The position numbers were made by a program, and so were the translations under genes. Below the pieces are notes generated by a model. The model saw only the letters and a list, made by a program, of their open reading frames with translations, was not told where the DNA came from and searched no databases. A stretch of 64,000 bases of DNA. Origin: Pelomonas cellulosilytica. GTDB taxonomy: Bacteria > Pseudomonadota > Gammaproteobacteria > Burkholderiales > Burkholderiaceae_C. Position 1 is the first letter of the stretch; each line of letters starts with the position of its first letter. The stretch lies in NCBI RefSeq assembly GCF_021353265.1, contig NZ_JAJTWU010000001.1, positions 434,001 to 498,000 of the forward strand, read 5' to 3'. This document shows positions 27,411 through 36,512 of the stretch, piece after piece.

Positions 27411-28298
27411 ATGGATGCGAAGCACTTCGACCAATGGGTTGATACATCCCTGTCCGCTTTCGAGGCGGCACTGGATGGTCTGGTGCCGGAGAAGGCGCCT
27501 GCCGGCCTCGGCGAAGCGATGCGCTACGCCGCGCTGGGTGGCGGCAAGCGGCTGCGCCCGCTGCTGGTGCTGGCGAGCTGCGCGGCGGTGGGCGGTGACG
27601 GTTTCGCGGCGATGCGTGCGGCGTGTGCGGTCGAGCTGATCCACGCCTACTCGCTGGTGCATGACGACATGCCCTGCATGGACAACGATGTGCTGCGTCG
27701 TGGCAAGCCCACGACGCACGTGAAGTTCGGCGAGGCCCAGGCGATGCTGGCCGGTGACGCAATGCAGGCGCTGGCCTTCGAGGTGCTGACACCAGGCGAC
27801 GGCATCGCTCCGGCCCTGCAGGCCCGGCTGTGCGCACAGCTCGCGCGGGCGTCGGGCTACGACGGCATGGCCGGCGGTCAGGCCATCGACCTGGCCAGCA
27901 TCGGCAAGGCGCTGGACGAAACCACACTGCGTGACATGCACCGCCGCAAGACGGGCGTGCTGTTGCAGGCCAGCGTCATGATGGGCGCCGCCTGCGGTGC
28001 GGTGCCGGCCCAGGCGACCGAGTCGCTGTCACGCTACGGTGCGGCGCTGGGCCTGGCCTTCCAGGTCGTGGACGACATCCTGGACGTGACCCAGGACTCC
28101 GAAGTGCTGGGCAAGACTGCGGGCAAGGACCAGGACGCCAACAAGCCGACGTATGTCAGCGTGCTGGGGCTGGAGCCGGCGCGGCAGCTGGCGCAGCAAC
28201 TGCGCGCCGAGGCTAAGGCGGCGCTCGCTGCGAGCGGCCTGGCCGATGTGAGCCTGCTGAGCCTGCTGGCCGATTCGGTCGTCGAGCGAGTGAACTGA
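27411..28298 (+). CDS. ispA: Farnesyl diphosphate synthase
   Basis: A polyprenyl synthase of 295 residues that condenses isopentenyl diphosphate with allylic diphosphates to farnesyl diphosphate. The first aspartate-rich motif reads [18 protein letters not shown] and the second [18 protein letters not shown] supplies an early basic site. It sits between xseB and dxs, with the dxs start 11 bases downstream, so precursor supply and chain growth are cotranscribed. It may also provide precursor for quinone and undecaprenyl lipid synthesis. Confidence 0.95.
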   Translation: MDAKHFDQWVDTSLSAFEAALDGLVPEKAPAGLGEAMRYAALGGGKRLRPLLVLASCAAVGGDGFAAMRAACAVELIHAYSLVHDDMPCMDNDVLRRGKPTTHVKFGEAQAMLAGDAMQALAFEVLTPGDGIAPALQARLCAQLARASGYDGMAGGQAIDLASIGKALDETTLRDMHRRKTGVLLQASVMMGAACGAVPAQATESLSRYGAALGLAFQVVDDILDVTQDSEVLGKTAGKDQDANKPTYVSVLGLEPARQLAQQLRAEAKAALAASGLADVSLLSLLADSVVERVN

Positions 28299-28309
28299 AA
28301 GGTCTGGCG

Positions 28310-30217
28310 ATGGACTACGAGCTGCTCAAGACGATCGATGGTCCGGCCGACCTGCGCCGCCTGCCACGCACCGAACTCAAGAAGGTCGCCGACGAACTGC
28401 GCGCCTACGTGCTGGACAGCGTCGCGCAGACCGGCGGCCACCTGGGGTCCAACCTCGGCACGGTCGAGCTGACCGTCGCGCTGCATTACGTCTTCAACAC
28501 GCCGGAAGACCGGCTGGTGTGGGACGTCGGCCACCAGACCTACCCGCACAAGGTGCTGACGGGCCGGCGCGACCGCATGGGCAGCCTCCGCCAGCTGGGC
28601 GGCATCAGCGGCTTCCCGCGGCGCGACGAGAGCCCCTACGACACCTTCGGCACGGGCCATTCGTCCACGAGCATATCCGCCGCCCACGGCATGGCCATGG
28701 CGGCCAAGCTCAAGGGCGAGAACCGCAAGGCCGTGGCCATCATCGGCGACGGCTCGATGACGGCCGGCATGGCCTTCGAGGCGCTGAACAACGCGGGCGT
28801 GGCCCACGGCGGCCTGATCGGCGACCTGCTGGTCATCCTGAACGACAACGACATGTCGATCAGCCCGCCGGTCGGCGCGCTGAACAAATACCTCGCGCGG
28901 CTGATGAGCGGCAGCTTCTACACCGCCGCACGCGAGGGCGCGAAGAGCGTGCTGAAGAACACGCCGCTGTACGAGTTCGCGCGCAAGTTCGAGGAGCACA
29001 CGAAGGGCATGGTCGTACCCGGGACGATCTTCGAGGAGTTCGGCTTCAACTACGTGGGCCCCATCGACGGGCACGACCTGGACGCGCTGATCCCGACGCT
29101 CGAGAACCTGCGTGACAAGAAGGGCCCGCAGTTCCTGCACATCATCACGAGGAAGGGCGCCGGCTACAAGCTGGCCGAGGCGGACCCGGTCAAGTACCAC
29201 GCTGCGGCGGGCAAGTTCGATCCGGCCGTTGGCTTCGTCAAGCCCGCCACGCCGCCCAAGCAGACCTTCACACAGGTGTTCGGCGAGTGGCTGTGTGACA
29301 TGGCGGAGGCCGATCCTCGCCTCGTGGGCATCACGCCGGCCATGCGCGAGGGCTCGGGCATGGTGGAGTTCCACAAGCGCTTTCCACAGCGCTATCACGA
29401 CGTGGGCATTGCCGAGCAGCATTCGGTGACCTTCGCCGCCGGCCTGGCCTGCGAGGGCATCAAGCCCGTCGTCGCGATCTACTCAACCTTCCTGCAGCGT
29501 GCCTACGACCAGCTGGTCCACGACGTGGCGATCCAGAACCTGCCGGTGCTGTTCGCGCTGGACCGCGCCGGCCTCGTCGGTGCGGATGGCGCCACGCACG
29601 CCGGCAACTATGACATTGCATTCACGCGCTGCATTCCTAACATGGCCGTGCTGACGCCGGCCGACGAGAACGAGTGCCGCCAGGCGCTCTACACCGGTTT
29701 CCAGCATGACGGCCCGGTGACCGTGCGCTACCCTCGCGGCGCGGGCGCCGGCGTGACGCCGGTCAAGGCCATGACGGCGCTGGCCTGGGGCAAGGGCGAG
29801 GTGCGCCGCGAAAGCCACAACGGCGGCCAGCGCGTCGCCATCCTGGCCTTCGGCACGCTGCTCTACCCGGCACTGGAGGCCGCGGAGCGGCTGGACGCGA
29901 CGGTCGCGAACATGCGCTTCGTCAAGCCGCTGGACGCCGAGTTGGTGATGCAGCTGGCGCGCACGCATGACGCCCTGGTCACGCTCGAGGACGGCTGCCT
30001 GATGGGCGGCGCCGGCAGCGCGGTCACGGAGGCGTTGAATGCCGCCGGCCTGACGGTGCCGGTGCTGCAGCTGGGCCTGCCCGACGAGTTCGTCGAACAT
30101 GGCGACGTGGCCAAGCTGATGAGCCTGTGCGGCCTGGACGCCGCGGGCATCGAGGCCAGCGTCGTCAAGCGCTTCGGCGCGAAGCCGACGGTGGTGCGCT
30201 CGACCGCAACCCGCTGA
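28310..30217 (+). CDS. dxs: 1-deoxy-D-xylulose-5-phosphate synthase
   Basis: The first enzyme of the MEP isoprenoid pathway: it joins pyruvate and glyceraldehyde 3-phosphate using thiamine diphosphate. The 635-residue length is normal. [32 protein letters not shown], the thiamine site [18 protein letters not shown], and the pyrimidine-binding region with [15 protein letters not shown] are all present. Its last 53 bases are shared with the end of the opposing lysR gene, an unusual amount of convergent coding overlap. It is the third gene of xseB-ispA-dxs. Confidence 0.97.
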   Translation: MDYELLKTIDGPADLRRLPRTELKKVADELRAYVLDSVAQTGGHLGSNLGTVELTVALHYVFNTPEDRLVWDVGHQTYPHKVLTGRRDRMGSLRQLGGISGFPRRDESPYDTFGTGHSSTSISAAHGMAMAAKLKGENRKAVAIIGDGSMTAGMAFEALNNAGVAHGGLIGDLLVILNDNDMSISPPVGALNKYLARLMSGSFYTAAREGAKSVLKNTPLYEFARKFEEHTKGMVVPGTIFEEFGFNYVGPIDGHDLDALIPTLENLRDKKGPQFLHIITRKGAGYKLAEADPVKYHAAAGKFDPAVGFVKPATPPKQTFTQVFGEWLCDMAEADPRLVGITPAMREGSGMVEFHKRFPQRYHDVGIAEQHSVTFAAGLACEGIKPVVAIYSTFLQRAYDQLVHDVAIQNLPVLFALDRAGLVGADGATHAGNYDIAFTRCIPNMAVLTPADENECRQALYTGFQHDGPVTVRYPRGAGAGVTPVKAMTALAWGKGEVRRESHNGGQRVAILAFGTLLYPALEAAERLDATVANMRFVKPLDAELVMQLARTHDALVTLEDGCLMGGAGSAVTEALNAAGLTVPVLQLGLPDEFVEHGDVAKLMSLCGLDAAGIEASVVKRFGAKPTVVRSTATR

Positions 30218-31073
30218 GCAGGGCCGCCACCAGCGGCTGCGCCGGCCGGTGCAGCGGCAGCAGGGCGGACACGCGATACGGAATGGACACCGCCAGCGGG
30301 CGCACGACGAGACTGTCGCTCGCGCACGCCGCCGCCGTCAGCGGGTTGACGATGGCCACGCCAAGCCCCGAGCGCACCAGCTCGCAGACGGCCACGGCGC
30401 TGTGGGTCTGTACGCGCATGCGGCGCTCCACACGGGCCTCGTCGAAGCGAGCATCGATCTCGCGGCGGTAGGGGTCGTCGGCCGCCAAGCTGATGAAGTC
30501 CTGCGCGGCGAAATCCTTCAGTGCCAGGCGGTGGCGCGACGCGAGCGGGTGGCCAGCGGGCAGCACGACCACTTCATCGGCTTCCAGCACGGGCTCCACA
30601 CGGACACCGGGCAGCGGCGTGGCCTGCTCGGCCAACCCCAGGTCGAAGCGCTGCTCGGCCATCCACGCATCCAGCAGCGGCGGCTCGGCCGGCGTGATGG
30701 ACACGCGCGCGCCGCCGTGGTCGGACAGCATGGCCGTCAGTGCCCGGGGCAGCAGCGCGTGGCTCAGCGCCGGCAGGCTGAGCACGTTGAGCTCGGCGTC
30801 CTCGTCGCGGCCCAGCGCCCGGGCCCGTTCGATGACGCGGCCCAGGCCCTGGAAGCTGCGCTCCACCTCGTCGAACAGCGCCCGCGCCCGCGCCGTGGCG
30901 CTGAGCCGGCCGCGTTCGCGCTCGAAGAGGGCGTAGCCCAGCAACTGCTCCAGCCGGGCCAGGTCACGGCTCAGCGTCGGCTGCGATGTGTGCAGCAGCG
31001 TGGCGGCGCCGGTGACGCTGCCGGCGGTCATGACGGCGCGGAAGACCTCGATGTGGCGGTGCTGGATATCCAT
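30165..31073 (-). CDS. lysR: LysR-type regulator, probably activator of lysA
   Basis: A LysR-type protein of about 302 residues. The winged-helix N-terminus is [42 protein letters not shown] (only parts quoted: [20 protein letters not shown]), and the C-terminal effector domain includes [12 protein letters not shown] and [13 protein letters not shown]. It is divergent from lysA across a short gap, like E. coli LysR, which activates lysA when lysine is low and diaminopimelate high. I chose ATG at 31073; upstream residues are not conserved-looking. The 3' end overlaps dxs by 53 bases on the opposite strand. The role is inferred from context and family. Confidence 0.86.
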   Translation of the reverse strand: MDIQHRHIEVFRAVMTAGSVTGAATLLHTSQPTLSRDLARLEQLLGYALFERERGRLSATARARALFDEVERSFQGLGRVIERARALGRDEDAELNVLSLPALSHALLPRALTAMLSDHGGARVSITPAEPPLLDAWMAEQRFDLGLAEQATPLPGVRVEPVLEADEVVVLPAGHPLASRHRLALKDFAAQDFISLAADDPYRREIDARFDEARVERRMRVQTHSAVAVCELVRSGLGVAIVNPLTAAACASDSLVVRPLAVSIPYRVSALLPLHRPAQPLVAALLSGLRSSAPPSASRRSA

Positions 31074-31083
31074 ATCAGCCTTG

Positions 31084-31108
31084 AATTGTGCTGCGATAAA
31101 ACGCAATT
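31084..31108. promoter_or_regulatory. Candidate LysR operator in lysR-lysA divergent gap
   Basis: AATTGTG (31084-31090) and CGCAATT (31102-31108) form a near-perfect inverted repeat separated by 11 bases, an arrangement typical of LysR-type sites. It lies in the roughly 70 bases between the lysR and lysA starts and is AT-rich against its surroundings. Confidence 0.55.
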
Positions 31109-31143
31109 GGACTGAATGATGTCGTGGCGCGATGCTTGAGGCT

Positions 31144-32394
31144 ATGACCAAGCCGATGCCCGCCCCCTTTACACCCGCCCGCCTGCAGGCCCTCGCTGCC
31201 GAACACGGCACGCCGCTGTGGGTCTACGACGCCGCCACGATCCGCGACCGTGCCGCCTCGTTGAAGCGCTTCGACGTCGTGCGCTTCGCGCAGAAGGCCT
31301 GCTCCAACATCCACGTGCTGAACCTGCTGCGGGAGGCCGGCGTCAAGGTCGATGCGGTGTCGCGCGGCGAGATCCTGCGTGCGCTGGCGGCGGGGTACCA
31401 CGCCGGCGGCGACGAGATCGTCTTCACGGCCGACCTGCTGGACCATGCGACGCTGGCCACTGTGGTCGAGCACCGCATCCCCGTCAACGCAGGCTCCATC
31501 GATATGCTGCACCAGCTGGGCACCGTGTCGTTCGGCCATGCCGTCTGGCTGCGCATCAACCCGGGCTTCGGCCATGGCCACAGCCACAAGACCAACACCG
31601 GCGGCGAGCACAGCAAGCACGGCATCTGGCATGCGGACCTGCCCGAGGCGCTGGATGCCATCCGCAGGCACGGCCTGAAGCTCGTCGGCCTGCATATGCA
31701 CATCGGCTCCGGCGTGGACTACGGCCACCTGGCCCAGGTCGGCCAGGCGATGGTGGAGCTGGTGAAGCAGACAGTCGCGGCCGGTCATGACCTGCACGGC
31801 ATCTCGGCCGGTGGAGGCCTGTCCATTCCGTACCGCGATGGCGACGCGGGCATCGATGTCGACCATTACTTCGGACTGTGGGACACCGCGCGCCGCGAGG
31901 CCGAGACGCTGGTGGGCCACCCACTGACGCTGGAGCTGGAGCCGGGCCGCTACCTCGTGGCCGAGAGCGCCGTGCTGCTGGCCGAGGTGCGTGCCGTCAA
32001 GAACGCCGGGGCCAACCGCTTCATGCTGGTGGACGCCGGCTTCAACGAGCTGATGCGCCCGGCGATGTACGGTAGCTTCCACGCGATGACGCTGCTGCCG
32101 CGCGACGGCACGGCGCGTCCGGTGCGCGAGATGGTGGTGGCCGGGCCGTTGTGCGAGTCGGGCGACGTGTTCACGCAGGCGGCCGGTGGTGAGGTGCTGA
32201 CGCGAGCGCTGCCGGAGGCGCGCGTGGGGGACCTGCTGGTCATCCACGACGCCGGCGCCTACGGCGCGTCGATGTCCAGCAACTACAACAGCCGGCCGCT
32301 GGCCGCCGAGGTGCTGGTGGACGGCGACATCTCCCGCTTGATCCGCCACCGTCAGACGGTCGAGGCGCTGCTGGCGCTGGAGCTGGGCCTTTGA
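31144..32394 (+). CDS. lysA: Diaminopimelate decarboxylase
   Basis: The last enzyme of lysine biosynthesis, a PLP-dependent type III fold decarboxylase of about 416 residues. The PLP lysine lies in VVRFAQKACSNIHVL. Other hallmarks are NPGFGHGHSHKTNTGGE, LHMHIGSGVDYGHL, SAGGGLSIPY, ELEPGRYLV, GPLCESGDVF and GAYGASMSSNYNSRP. These long identical-looking stretches match the E. coli type, in which LysR controls lysA, more than the usual betaproteobacterial LysA that I know. I use ATG at 31144; one at 31132 is an alternative. Two strong hairpins follow the gene. Confidence 0.95.
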   Translation: MTKPMPAPFTPARLQALAAEHGTPLWVYDAATIRDRAASLKRFDVVRFAQKACSNIHVLNLLREAGVKVDAVSRGEILRALAAGYHAGGDEIVFTADLLDHATLATVVEHRIPVNAGSIDMLHQLGTVSFGHAVWLRINPGFGHGHSHKTNTGGEHSKHGIWHADLPEALDAIRRHGLKLVGLHMHIGSGVDYGHLAQVGQAMVELVKQTVAAGHDLHGISAGGGLSIPYRDGDAGIDVDHYFGLWDTARREAETLVGHPLTLELEPGRYLVAESAVLLAEVRAVKNAGANRFMLVDAGFNELMRPAMYGSFHAMTLLPRDGTARPVREMVVAGPLCESGDVFTQAAGGEVLTRALPEARVGDLLVIHDAGAYGASMSSNYNSRPLAAEVLVDGDISRLIRHRQTVEALLALELGL

Positions 32395-32398
32395 GCGG

Positions 32399-32422
32399 CG
32401 GCCGCTCTTGATCGAGCGGCCG
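32399..32422 (+). terminator. Strong hairpin after lysA
   Basis: CGGCCGCTC (32399-32407) and GAGCGGCCG (32414-32422) pair perfectly around a six-base loop, five bases after the lysA stop. No T-run follows, so termination strength is uncertain. Confidence 0.5.
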
Positions 32423-32442
32423 GCCGCCCAATCCAAGCCGAC

Positions 32443-32469
32443 AATCCGGGGGATCAAGTTCCCCGGATT
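32443..32469 (+). promoter_or_regulatory. Hairpin abutting the wbpB start
   Basis: AATCCGGGG (32443-32451) pairs exactly with CCCCGGATT (32461-32469) around a nine-base loop; a T and CCC follow, then the ATG at 32474. It occupies the place where a ribosome-binding site should be. It may be a terminator for lysA or a translational control element for the wbp operon. Confidence 0.5.
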
Positions 32470-32473
32470 TCCC

Positions 32474-33544
32474 ATGCCCACGTCCCGCCCGCCCGTCCAG
32501 GGCCGCAAGGTCCGCTTCGCGCTGATTGGCTGCGGCCGCATCGCGCAGAACCACATCGAAGCCCTGAAGCGCCATGCCGAACGCGCGGAGCTGGTGGCGG
32601 TGTGCGACACGGACGCGGCGGCACTGTCCGCCGCCGTGGGTAAGTCCGGCGCCCAGGGCTTCGCGAGCCTGCGTGAGCTGCTGGCTGCCCAGCCCACGCT
32701 GGCGGCCGACTGCGCCGTGCTGGCCACGCCCAGCGGCCTGCACTCGGGCCAGGCCATTGAGGCGGCGCAGGCGGGCCTGCATGTGATGACCGAGAAACCC
32801 ATGGCCACGCGCTGGCAGGACGGGCTGGACATGGTCAAGGCCTGCGACGCGGCCGGCGTGCGTCTCTTCGTCGTCAAGCAGAATCGCCGCAACCCGACGC
32901 TGCAGCTGCTCAAGCGCGCCGTGGCCGAGGGGCGCTTCGGCCGGCTCTACAACGTGGCCGTCAACGTGTTCTGGAGCCGGCCGCAGAGCTACTACGACAG
33001 CGCCGCCTGGCGCGGCACCTGGGAGTTCGACGGCGGCGCGTTCATGAACCAGGCCAGCCACTACATCGACCTGCTGGACTGGATCGTCGGCCCGGTCGAG
33101 AGCGTCATGGCCTACACCGGCACGCTGGCGCGCAACATCGAGGTGGAGGACAGCGGCGTAGCGGCGCTGAAGTGGCGCAATGGCGCGATGGGCACCGTCA
33201 ACGTCAGCATGCTGACCTACCCGAAGAACCTGGAAGGCTCGATCACGCTGCTGGGCGAGAAAGGTTCGGTGCGTGTGGGCGGCCTGGCCGTCAACGAGAT
33301 CCAGCACTGGCAGTTCGACACGCCGCACGAGATGGACGCGCAGATTGCCGACGCGAGCTACCAGACCACGTCGGTCTACGGCTTCGGTCATCCGCTGTAC
33401 TACGACAACGTCATCAACACGCTGCGCGGCGAGGCCGAGGCCGAGACCGACGGCCGCGAAGGCCTGAAGTCGCTGGAGCTGCTGATCGCCATGTACATGA
33501 GCGCGCGCGATGGCAAGCGGGTGAACCTCCCACTGCACTACTGA
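32474..33544 (+). CDS. wbpB: Gfo/Idh/MocA oxidoreductase, WbpB-like
   Basis: An NAD-dependent sugar oxidoreductase of about 356 residues. In the Pseudomonas pathway WbpB oxidises UDP-N-acetylglucosaminuronic acid at C3, coupled to the WbpE transamination. [18 protein letters not shown] is the nucleotide-binding N-terminus; TEKPMATRW carries the conserved EKP lysine, and [19 protein letters not shown] is a strong family signature. Start ATG at 32474. Its TGA shares one base with the wbpD ATG (TGATG). The genes for the initial UDP-GlcNAc dehydrogenase and the final epimerase are not here. Family confident; exact sugar inferred from the trio. Confidence 0.88.
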   Translation: MPTSRPPVQGRKVRFALIGCGRIAQNHIEALKRHAERAELVAVCDTDAAALSAAVGKSGAQGFASLRELLAAQPTLAADCAVLATPSGLHSGQAIEAAQAGLHVMTEKPMATRWQDGLDMVKACDAAGVRLFVVKQNRRNPTLQLLKRAVAEGRFGRLYNVAVNVFWSRPQSYYDSAAWRGTWEFDGGAFMNQASHYIDLLDWIVGPVESVMAYTGTLARNIEVEDSGVAALKWRNGAMGTVNVSMLTYPKNLEGSITLLGEKGSVRVGGLAVNEIQHWQFDTPHEMDAQIADASYQTTSVYGFGHPLYYDNVINTLRGEAEAETDGREGLKSLELLIAMYMSARDGKRVNLPLHY

Positions 33545-34125
33545 TGGCCACTACCATTCATCCGAGCGCCATCGTCGACGACGGCGCGCAGCTGGGCGAT
33601 GGCTGCCGCGTCTGGCATTTCGTCCACATCAGCGCCGGCGCGCGTATCGGCGAGCGCTGCTCGTTCGGCCAGAACGTCTATGTCGGCAGCGACGTGAGCA
33701 TCGGCCACAACGTCAAGATCCAGAACAACGTGTCCGTCTACGACGCGGTCACGCTGGAGGACGACGTGTTCTGCGGCCCCAGCATGGTGTTCACCAATGT
33801 CTACAACCCGCGCTCGGCCGTCACGCGCAAGGACGAGTACCGCCGCACGCTGGTGAGGCAGGGTGCCACGCTGGGCGCCAACTGCACCGTCGTCTGCGGC
33901 ACGACCATCGGCCGTCACGCCTTCATCGGCGCGGGCGCCGTCGTCCATCGCGACGTGCCGGACTTCGCGCTGATGGTGGGCGTGCCCGCGCGCCAGATCG
34001 GCTGGATGAGCCGCCATGGCGACAAGCTGCCGCTGCCCGTGCGCAGCGCCGAGCCTCTGGACGCCACCTGCCCGCACACGGGCGACCGCTACCGCCTCAC
34101 CGGCGAGCAACTCACGCTTCTCTGA
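33544..34125 (+). CDS. wbpD: Left-handed beta-helix acetyltransferase, WbpD-like
   Basis: A 194-residue hexapeptide-repeat N-acetyltransferase. In the known pathway WbpD acetylates the 3-amino group of UDP-2-acetamido-3-amino-glucuronic acid using acetyl-CoA. The left-handed helix coils are visible from residue 5 ([16 protein letters not shown] through [15 protein letters not shown]). A loop [11 protein letters not shown] breaks the repeats. The C-terminus reads [15 protein letters not shown], with a pair of Cys/His that may bind metal. It is coupled by one-base stop/start overlaps to both neighbours. Confidence 0.88.
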   Translation: MATTIHPSAIVDDGAQLGDGCRVWHFVHISAGARIGERCSFGQNVYVGSDVSIGHNVKIQNNVSVYDAVTLEDDVFCGPSMVFTNVYNPRSAVTRKDEYRRTLVRQGATLGANCTVVCGTTIGRHAFIGAGAVVHRDVPDFALMVGVPARQIGWMSRHGDKLPLPVRSAEPLDATCPHTGDRYRLTGEQLTLL

Positions 34126-35222
34126 TGGACTTCATCGATCTCAAGAGTCAGTACGCGGCGCTGCGCGACAACATCAATGCCCGCATCCAGAAAGTGCTGG
34201 ACCACGGCCAATACATCCTGGGCCCCGAGGTCAAGGAGATGGAGCAGCGCCTCGCGGCCTACACCGGTGCGAAACACTGCATCAGCGTGGCCAGCGGGAC
34301 GGAGGCGCTGCTGATCAGCCTCATGGCGCTGGAGCTGCAGCCGGGCGACGAAGTCATCACCAGTCCGTTCACGTTCGCGGCGACGGCGGAAATGATCGTG
34401 CTGGCCGGCGGTGTGCCGGTGTTCGTCGACATTGAGCCGGACACGGCCAACATCGATGCGACGCTGATCGAGGCGGCCATCACGCCGCGGACGAAGGCCG
34501 TCATGCCGGTGAGCCTGTACGGCCAGGTGGCCGACATGGACGCCATCAACGCCATCGCGGCCCGGCACGGGCTGGCCGTCATCGAAGACGCGGCGCAGAG
34601 CTTCGGTGCCACGTATGCGGCGAAGAAAAGCTGCAACCTGTCCACCTTTGGCTGCACGAGCTTCTTCCCGAGCAAGCCGCTGGGCTGCTATGGCGACGGC
34701 GGCGCCATCTTCACGAGCGACGACAGCTTGGCGCAAGCCTGTCGCGAGATCCGCACGCACGGCCAGAGCCAGCGCTACCTGCACACGCGAGTGGGTGTGG
34801 GCGGGCGCATGGACACGCTGCAATGCGCCGTCGTGCTGGGCAAGCTGGACCGCTTCGACTGGGAGATCGAGCGTCGGCTGGCGCTCGGCGACGCCTACGC
34901 CCGCAAGCTGCGGGCCGCCGCGCCGGGGGTGCAACTGCTGGCAGTTCGCCCCGATCGCGACTGCGTCTGGGCGCAATACACCGTCTTCGTCGAGGACCGC
35001 GAGGCGGTGCAGGCGGCGCTGAAGGCGGCGGGTATCCCGACGGCGGTGCACTACCCGCGGCCGCTGCATCACCAGCCGGCCTATGCCCGCTACGCCGAGC
35101 CCGAGGCCTGCCCGCACAGCCTCACGGCGGCGTCGCGCGTCATGAGCCTGCCGATGAGCGCCGACCTGAGCGACGAACAGCAGGACGAGGTCGTGGCAAC
35201 CCTGAGGGCGGCCCTGGCCTGA
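34125..35222 (+). CDS. wbpE: PLP aminotransferase of the DegT/DnrJ/EryC1/StrS family, WbpE-like
   Basis: A 365-residue sugar aminotransferase. WbpE transfers an amino group from glutamate to the 3-keto sugar made by WbpB. The PLP region reads IEDAAQSFGATYAAKKSC, and TSFFPSKPLGCYGDGGAIF carries the PLP-binding lysine. GGRMDTLQCAVVLGKL and the final HHQPAYARY are typical. It starts in a TGATG overlap with wbpD. Together the three genes give UDP-2,3-diacetamido-2,3-dideoxy-glucuronate, a precursor for O-antigen or capsule; no glycosyltransferase lies nearby. Confidence 0.9.
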   Translation: MDFIDLKSQYAALRDNINARIQKVLDHGQYILGPEVKEMEQRLAAYTGAKHCISVASGTEALLISLMALELQPGDEVITSPFTFAATAEMIVLAGGVPVFVDIEPDTANIDATLIEAAITPRTKAVMPVSLYGQVADMDAINAIAARHGLAVIEDAAQSFGATYAAKKSCNLSTFGCTSFFPSKPLGCYGDGGAIFTSDDSLAQACREIRTHGQSQRYLHTRVGVGGRMDTLQCAVVLGKLDRFDWEIERRLALGDAYARKLRAAAPGVQLLAVRPDRDCVWAQYTVFVEDREAVQAALKAAGIPTAVHYPRPLHHQPAYARYAEPEACPHSLTAASRVMSLPMSADLSDEQQDEVVATLRAALA

Positions 35223-35259
35223 GTTTGTTAGTGTCGCGCCCGGACATCCTGACAGGCGC

Positions 35260-36390
35260 ATGAAACTCGTTCCCATTCAGCAAGTTGGTGGCCACATCAA
35301 GGCCGCGGCTCCTCTGCCGTTCGGGGTTCGCGACGCTGAGGGCAAGTTGTTGCTCGCCAAAGGCCAGATGGTGCCCAGCGAGCAGATGCGCGAAGCGCTG
35401 CTGAACCGTGGCGTCTTCGTCGACCTCGATGAACTGCGCGACGCGTCCAAGCGCGGCAACGACGATGGCGTCGGTGGCGAGGACTTCTTCGCCCGCTGGG
35501 AGGGCCTGCAGACGCGGCTGTCGGTGCTGCTGCGTTCTCCGGAAGAGACGCTGTTCCTGCCTCGCGTGAAGGAATGCGCCGCGCAACTGCTGGGCTGGGC
35601 AGAGCGCTTTCCGGACCAGTTGCTTTTCGTCATCGTGCAGCACGACCACAGCCGTCACGAGATCTACGGTCTTGTGCACCTGCTGCACGCGGGCGCCCTC
35701 TGCGCGCTGCTGTCGCGGCGCTTGGGCTGGCCCGCCGAACGGCAGAAGAGCCTCGTCGGCGCGGCGCTGACGATGAACCTGTCCATCATCGATCTGCAGG
35801 GCCGGCTCGCCTCGCGGGGGGGGCGGCTGCTGCCGCCGCAGCGCGCCGCCATCAACCGGCATCCCGACGAAGCAGTGGCCTGGCTGCGCAATGCCGGCCT
35901 GGACGATGCCGAATGGCTGAGCGCCGTGGCCCAGCACCACGAGCAGCCGGGCGGCGGTGGCTACCCGCAGAACCTCGACCAGCCGGTCGAGACGGCACAG
36001 CTGCTGCGCCTGGTGGACATCTTCCTGGCCAAGCTGGCCAGCCGTGGTGGCCGGCCAGGCATGGCCGCCCCGCAGGCGGCCAAGACCCTCTATACCGGCA
36101 GCAACGGCCACGCGCTCGCTGCGCTCCTCGTCAAGGAGATGGGCCTGTTCCCGCCGGGCACGCTGGTCAAGCTGGCCAGCGGGGAGATCGCCGTCGCCGT
36201 CAGGCGCGGCGCGGCGGGCAACACCCCTATCGTCAGCGCGGTCCTGAACCGTCATGGCGACCCGCTGGGCTCGCCCGTCCGCCGCGACACTGCGCTGCCG
36301 GAGCACGCCATCACCGGCCTCGCCGCGCCGCAGACGCTGCGCGTGAAACTCAGCCCGCATCAGCTCTACGATCGGCGCTACGAGGCCTGA
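35260..36390 (+). CDS. Degenerate HD-GYP-like protein
   Basis: A 376-residue cytoplasmic protein related to HD-GYP c-di-GMP phosphodiesterases. The HHE motif and a GYP remnant are visible at residues 226-236 (HHEQPGGGGYP), and an HP pair at 201-202. The defining HD pair is lost: where AALLHDIGK is usual, this protein has AALTMNLSIID. The aspartate of HHExxDGxGYP is also a glycine. It probably lacks phosphodiesterase activity and could be a c-di-GMP-related or protein-interaction module. The first about 60 residues (IQQVGGHIKAAAPLPFGVRD) look like a separate N-terminal domain. It lies alone between wbpE and ahpC. Confidence 0.72.
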   Translation: MKLVPIQQVGGHIKAAAPLPFGVRDAEGKLLLAKGQMVPSEQMREALLNRGVFVDLDELRDASKRGNDDGVGGEDFFARWEGLQTRLSVLLRSPEETLFLPRVKECAAQLLGWAERFPDQLLFVIVQHDHSRHEIYGLVHLLHAGALCALLSRRLGWPAERQKSLVGAALTMNLSIIDLQGRLASRGGRLLPPQRAAINRHPDEAVAWLRNAGLDDAEWLSAVAQHHEQPGGGGYPQNLDQPVETAQLLRLVDIFLAKLASRGGRPGMAAPQAAKTLYTGSNGHALAALLVKEMGLFPPGTLVKLASGEIAVAVRRGAAGNTPIVSAVLNRHGDPLGSPVRRDTALPEHAITGLAAPQTLRVKLSPHQLYDRRYEA

Positions 36391-36438
36391 GCCTCGTGAC
36401 CTCGGCGATAGCCGGCGTCAATAACGGCGATTTGATAA

Positions 36439-36472
36439 ATGTTTTCAACTGAAAACATCTATTCGATATAGT
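36439..36472 (+). promoter_or_regulatory. Palindrome and promoter of ahpC
   Basis: ATGTTTTCA (36439-36447) and TGAAAACAT (36450-36458) form a perfect 9-bp inverted repeat with a two-base gap. TATAGT (36467-36472) is a good -10; TTCAAC (36444-36449), 17 bases before it, may be a weak -35, so the palindrome covers the -35. ATAG/CTAT quarter-sites (36459-36462, 36468-36471, 36478-36481) recall OxyR sites but with non-standard spacing. A GGAG ribosome site precedes the ATG. Confidence 0.5.
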
Positions 36473-36512
36473 TCTCTCTATCCCATCCACCCCACCCCCA
36501 CTGGAGCAGACC

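Noticed and set aside
36459-36481. Canonical OxyR site at ahpC
   Set aside because: ATAG/CTAT elements are spaced by five and six bases instead of seven, so a canonical site is not supported.
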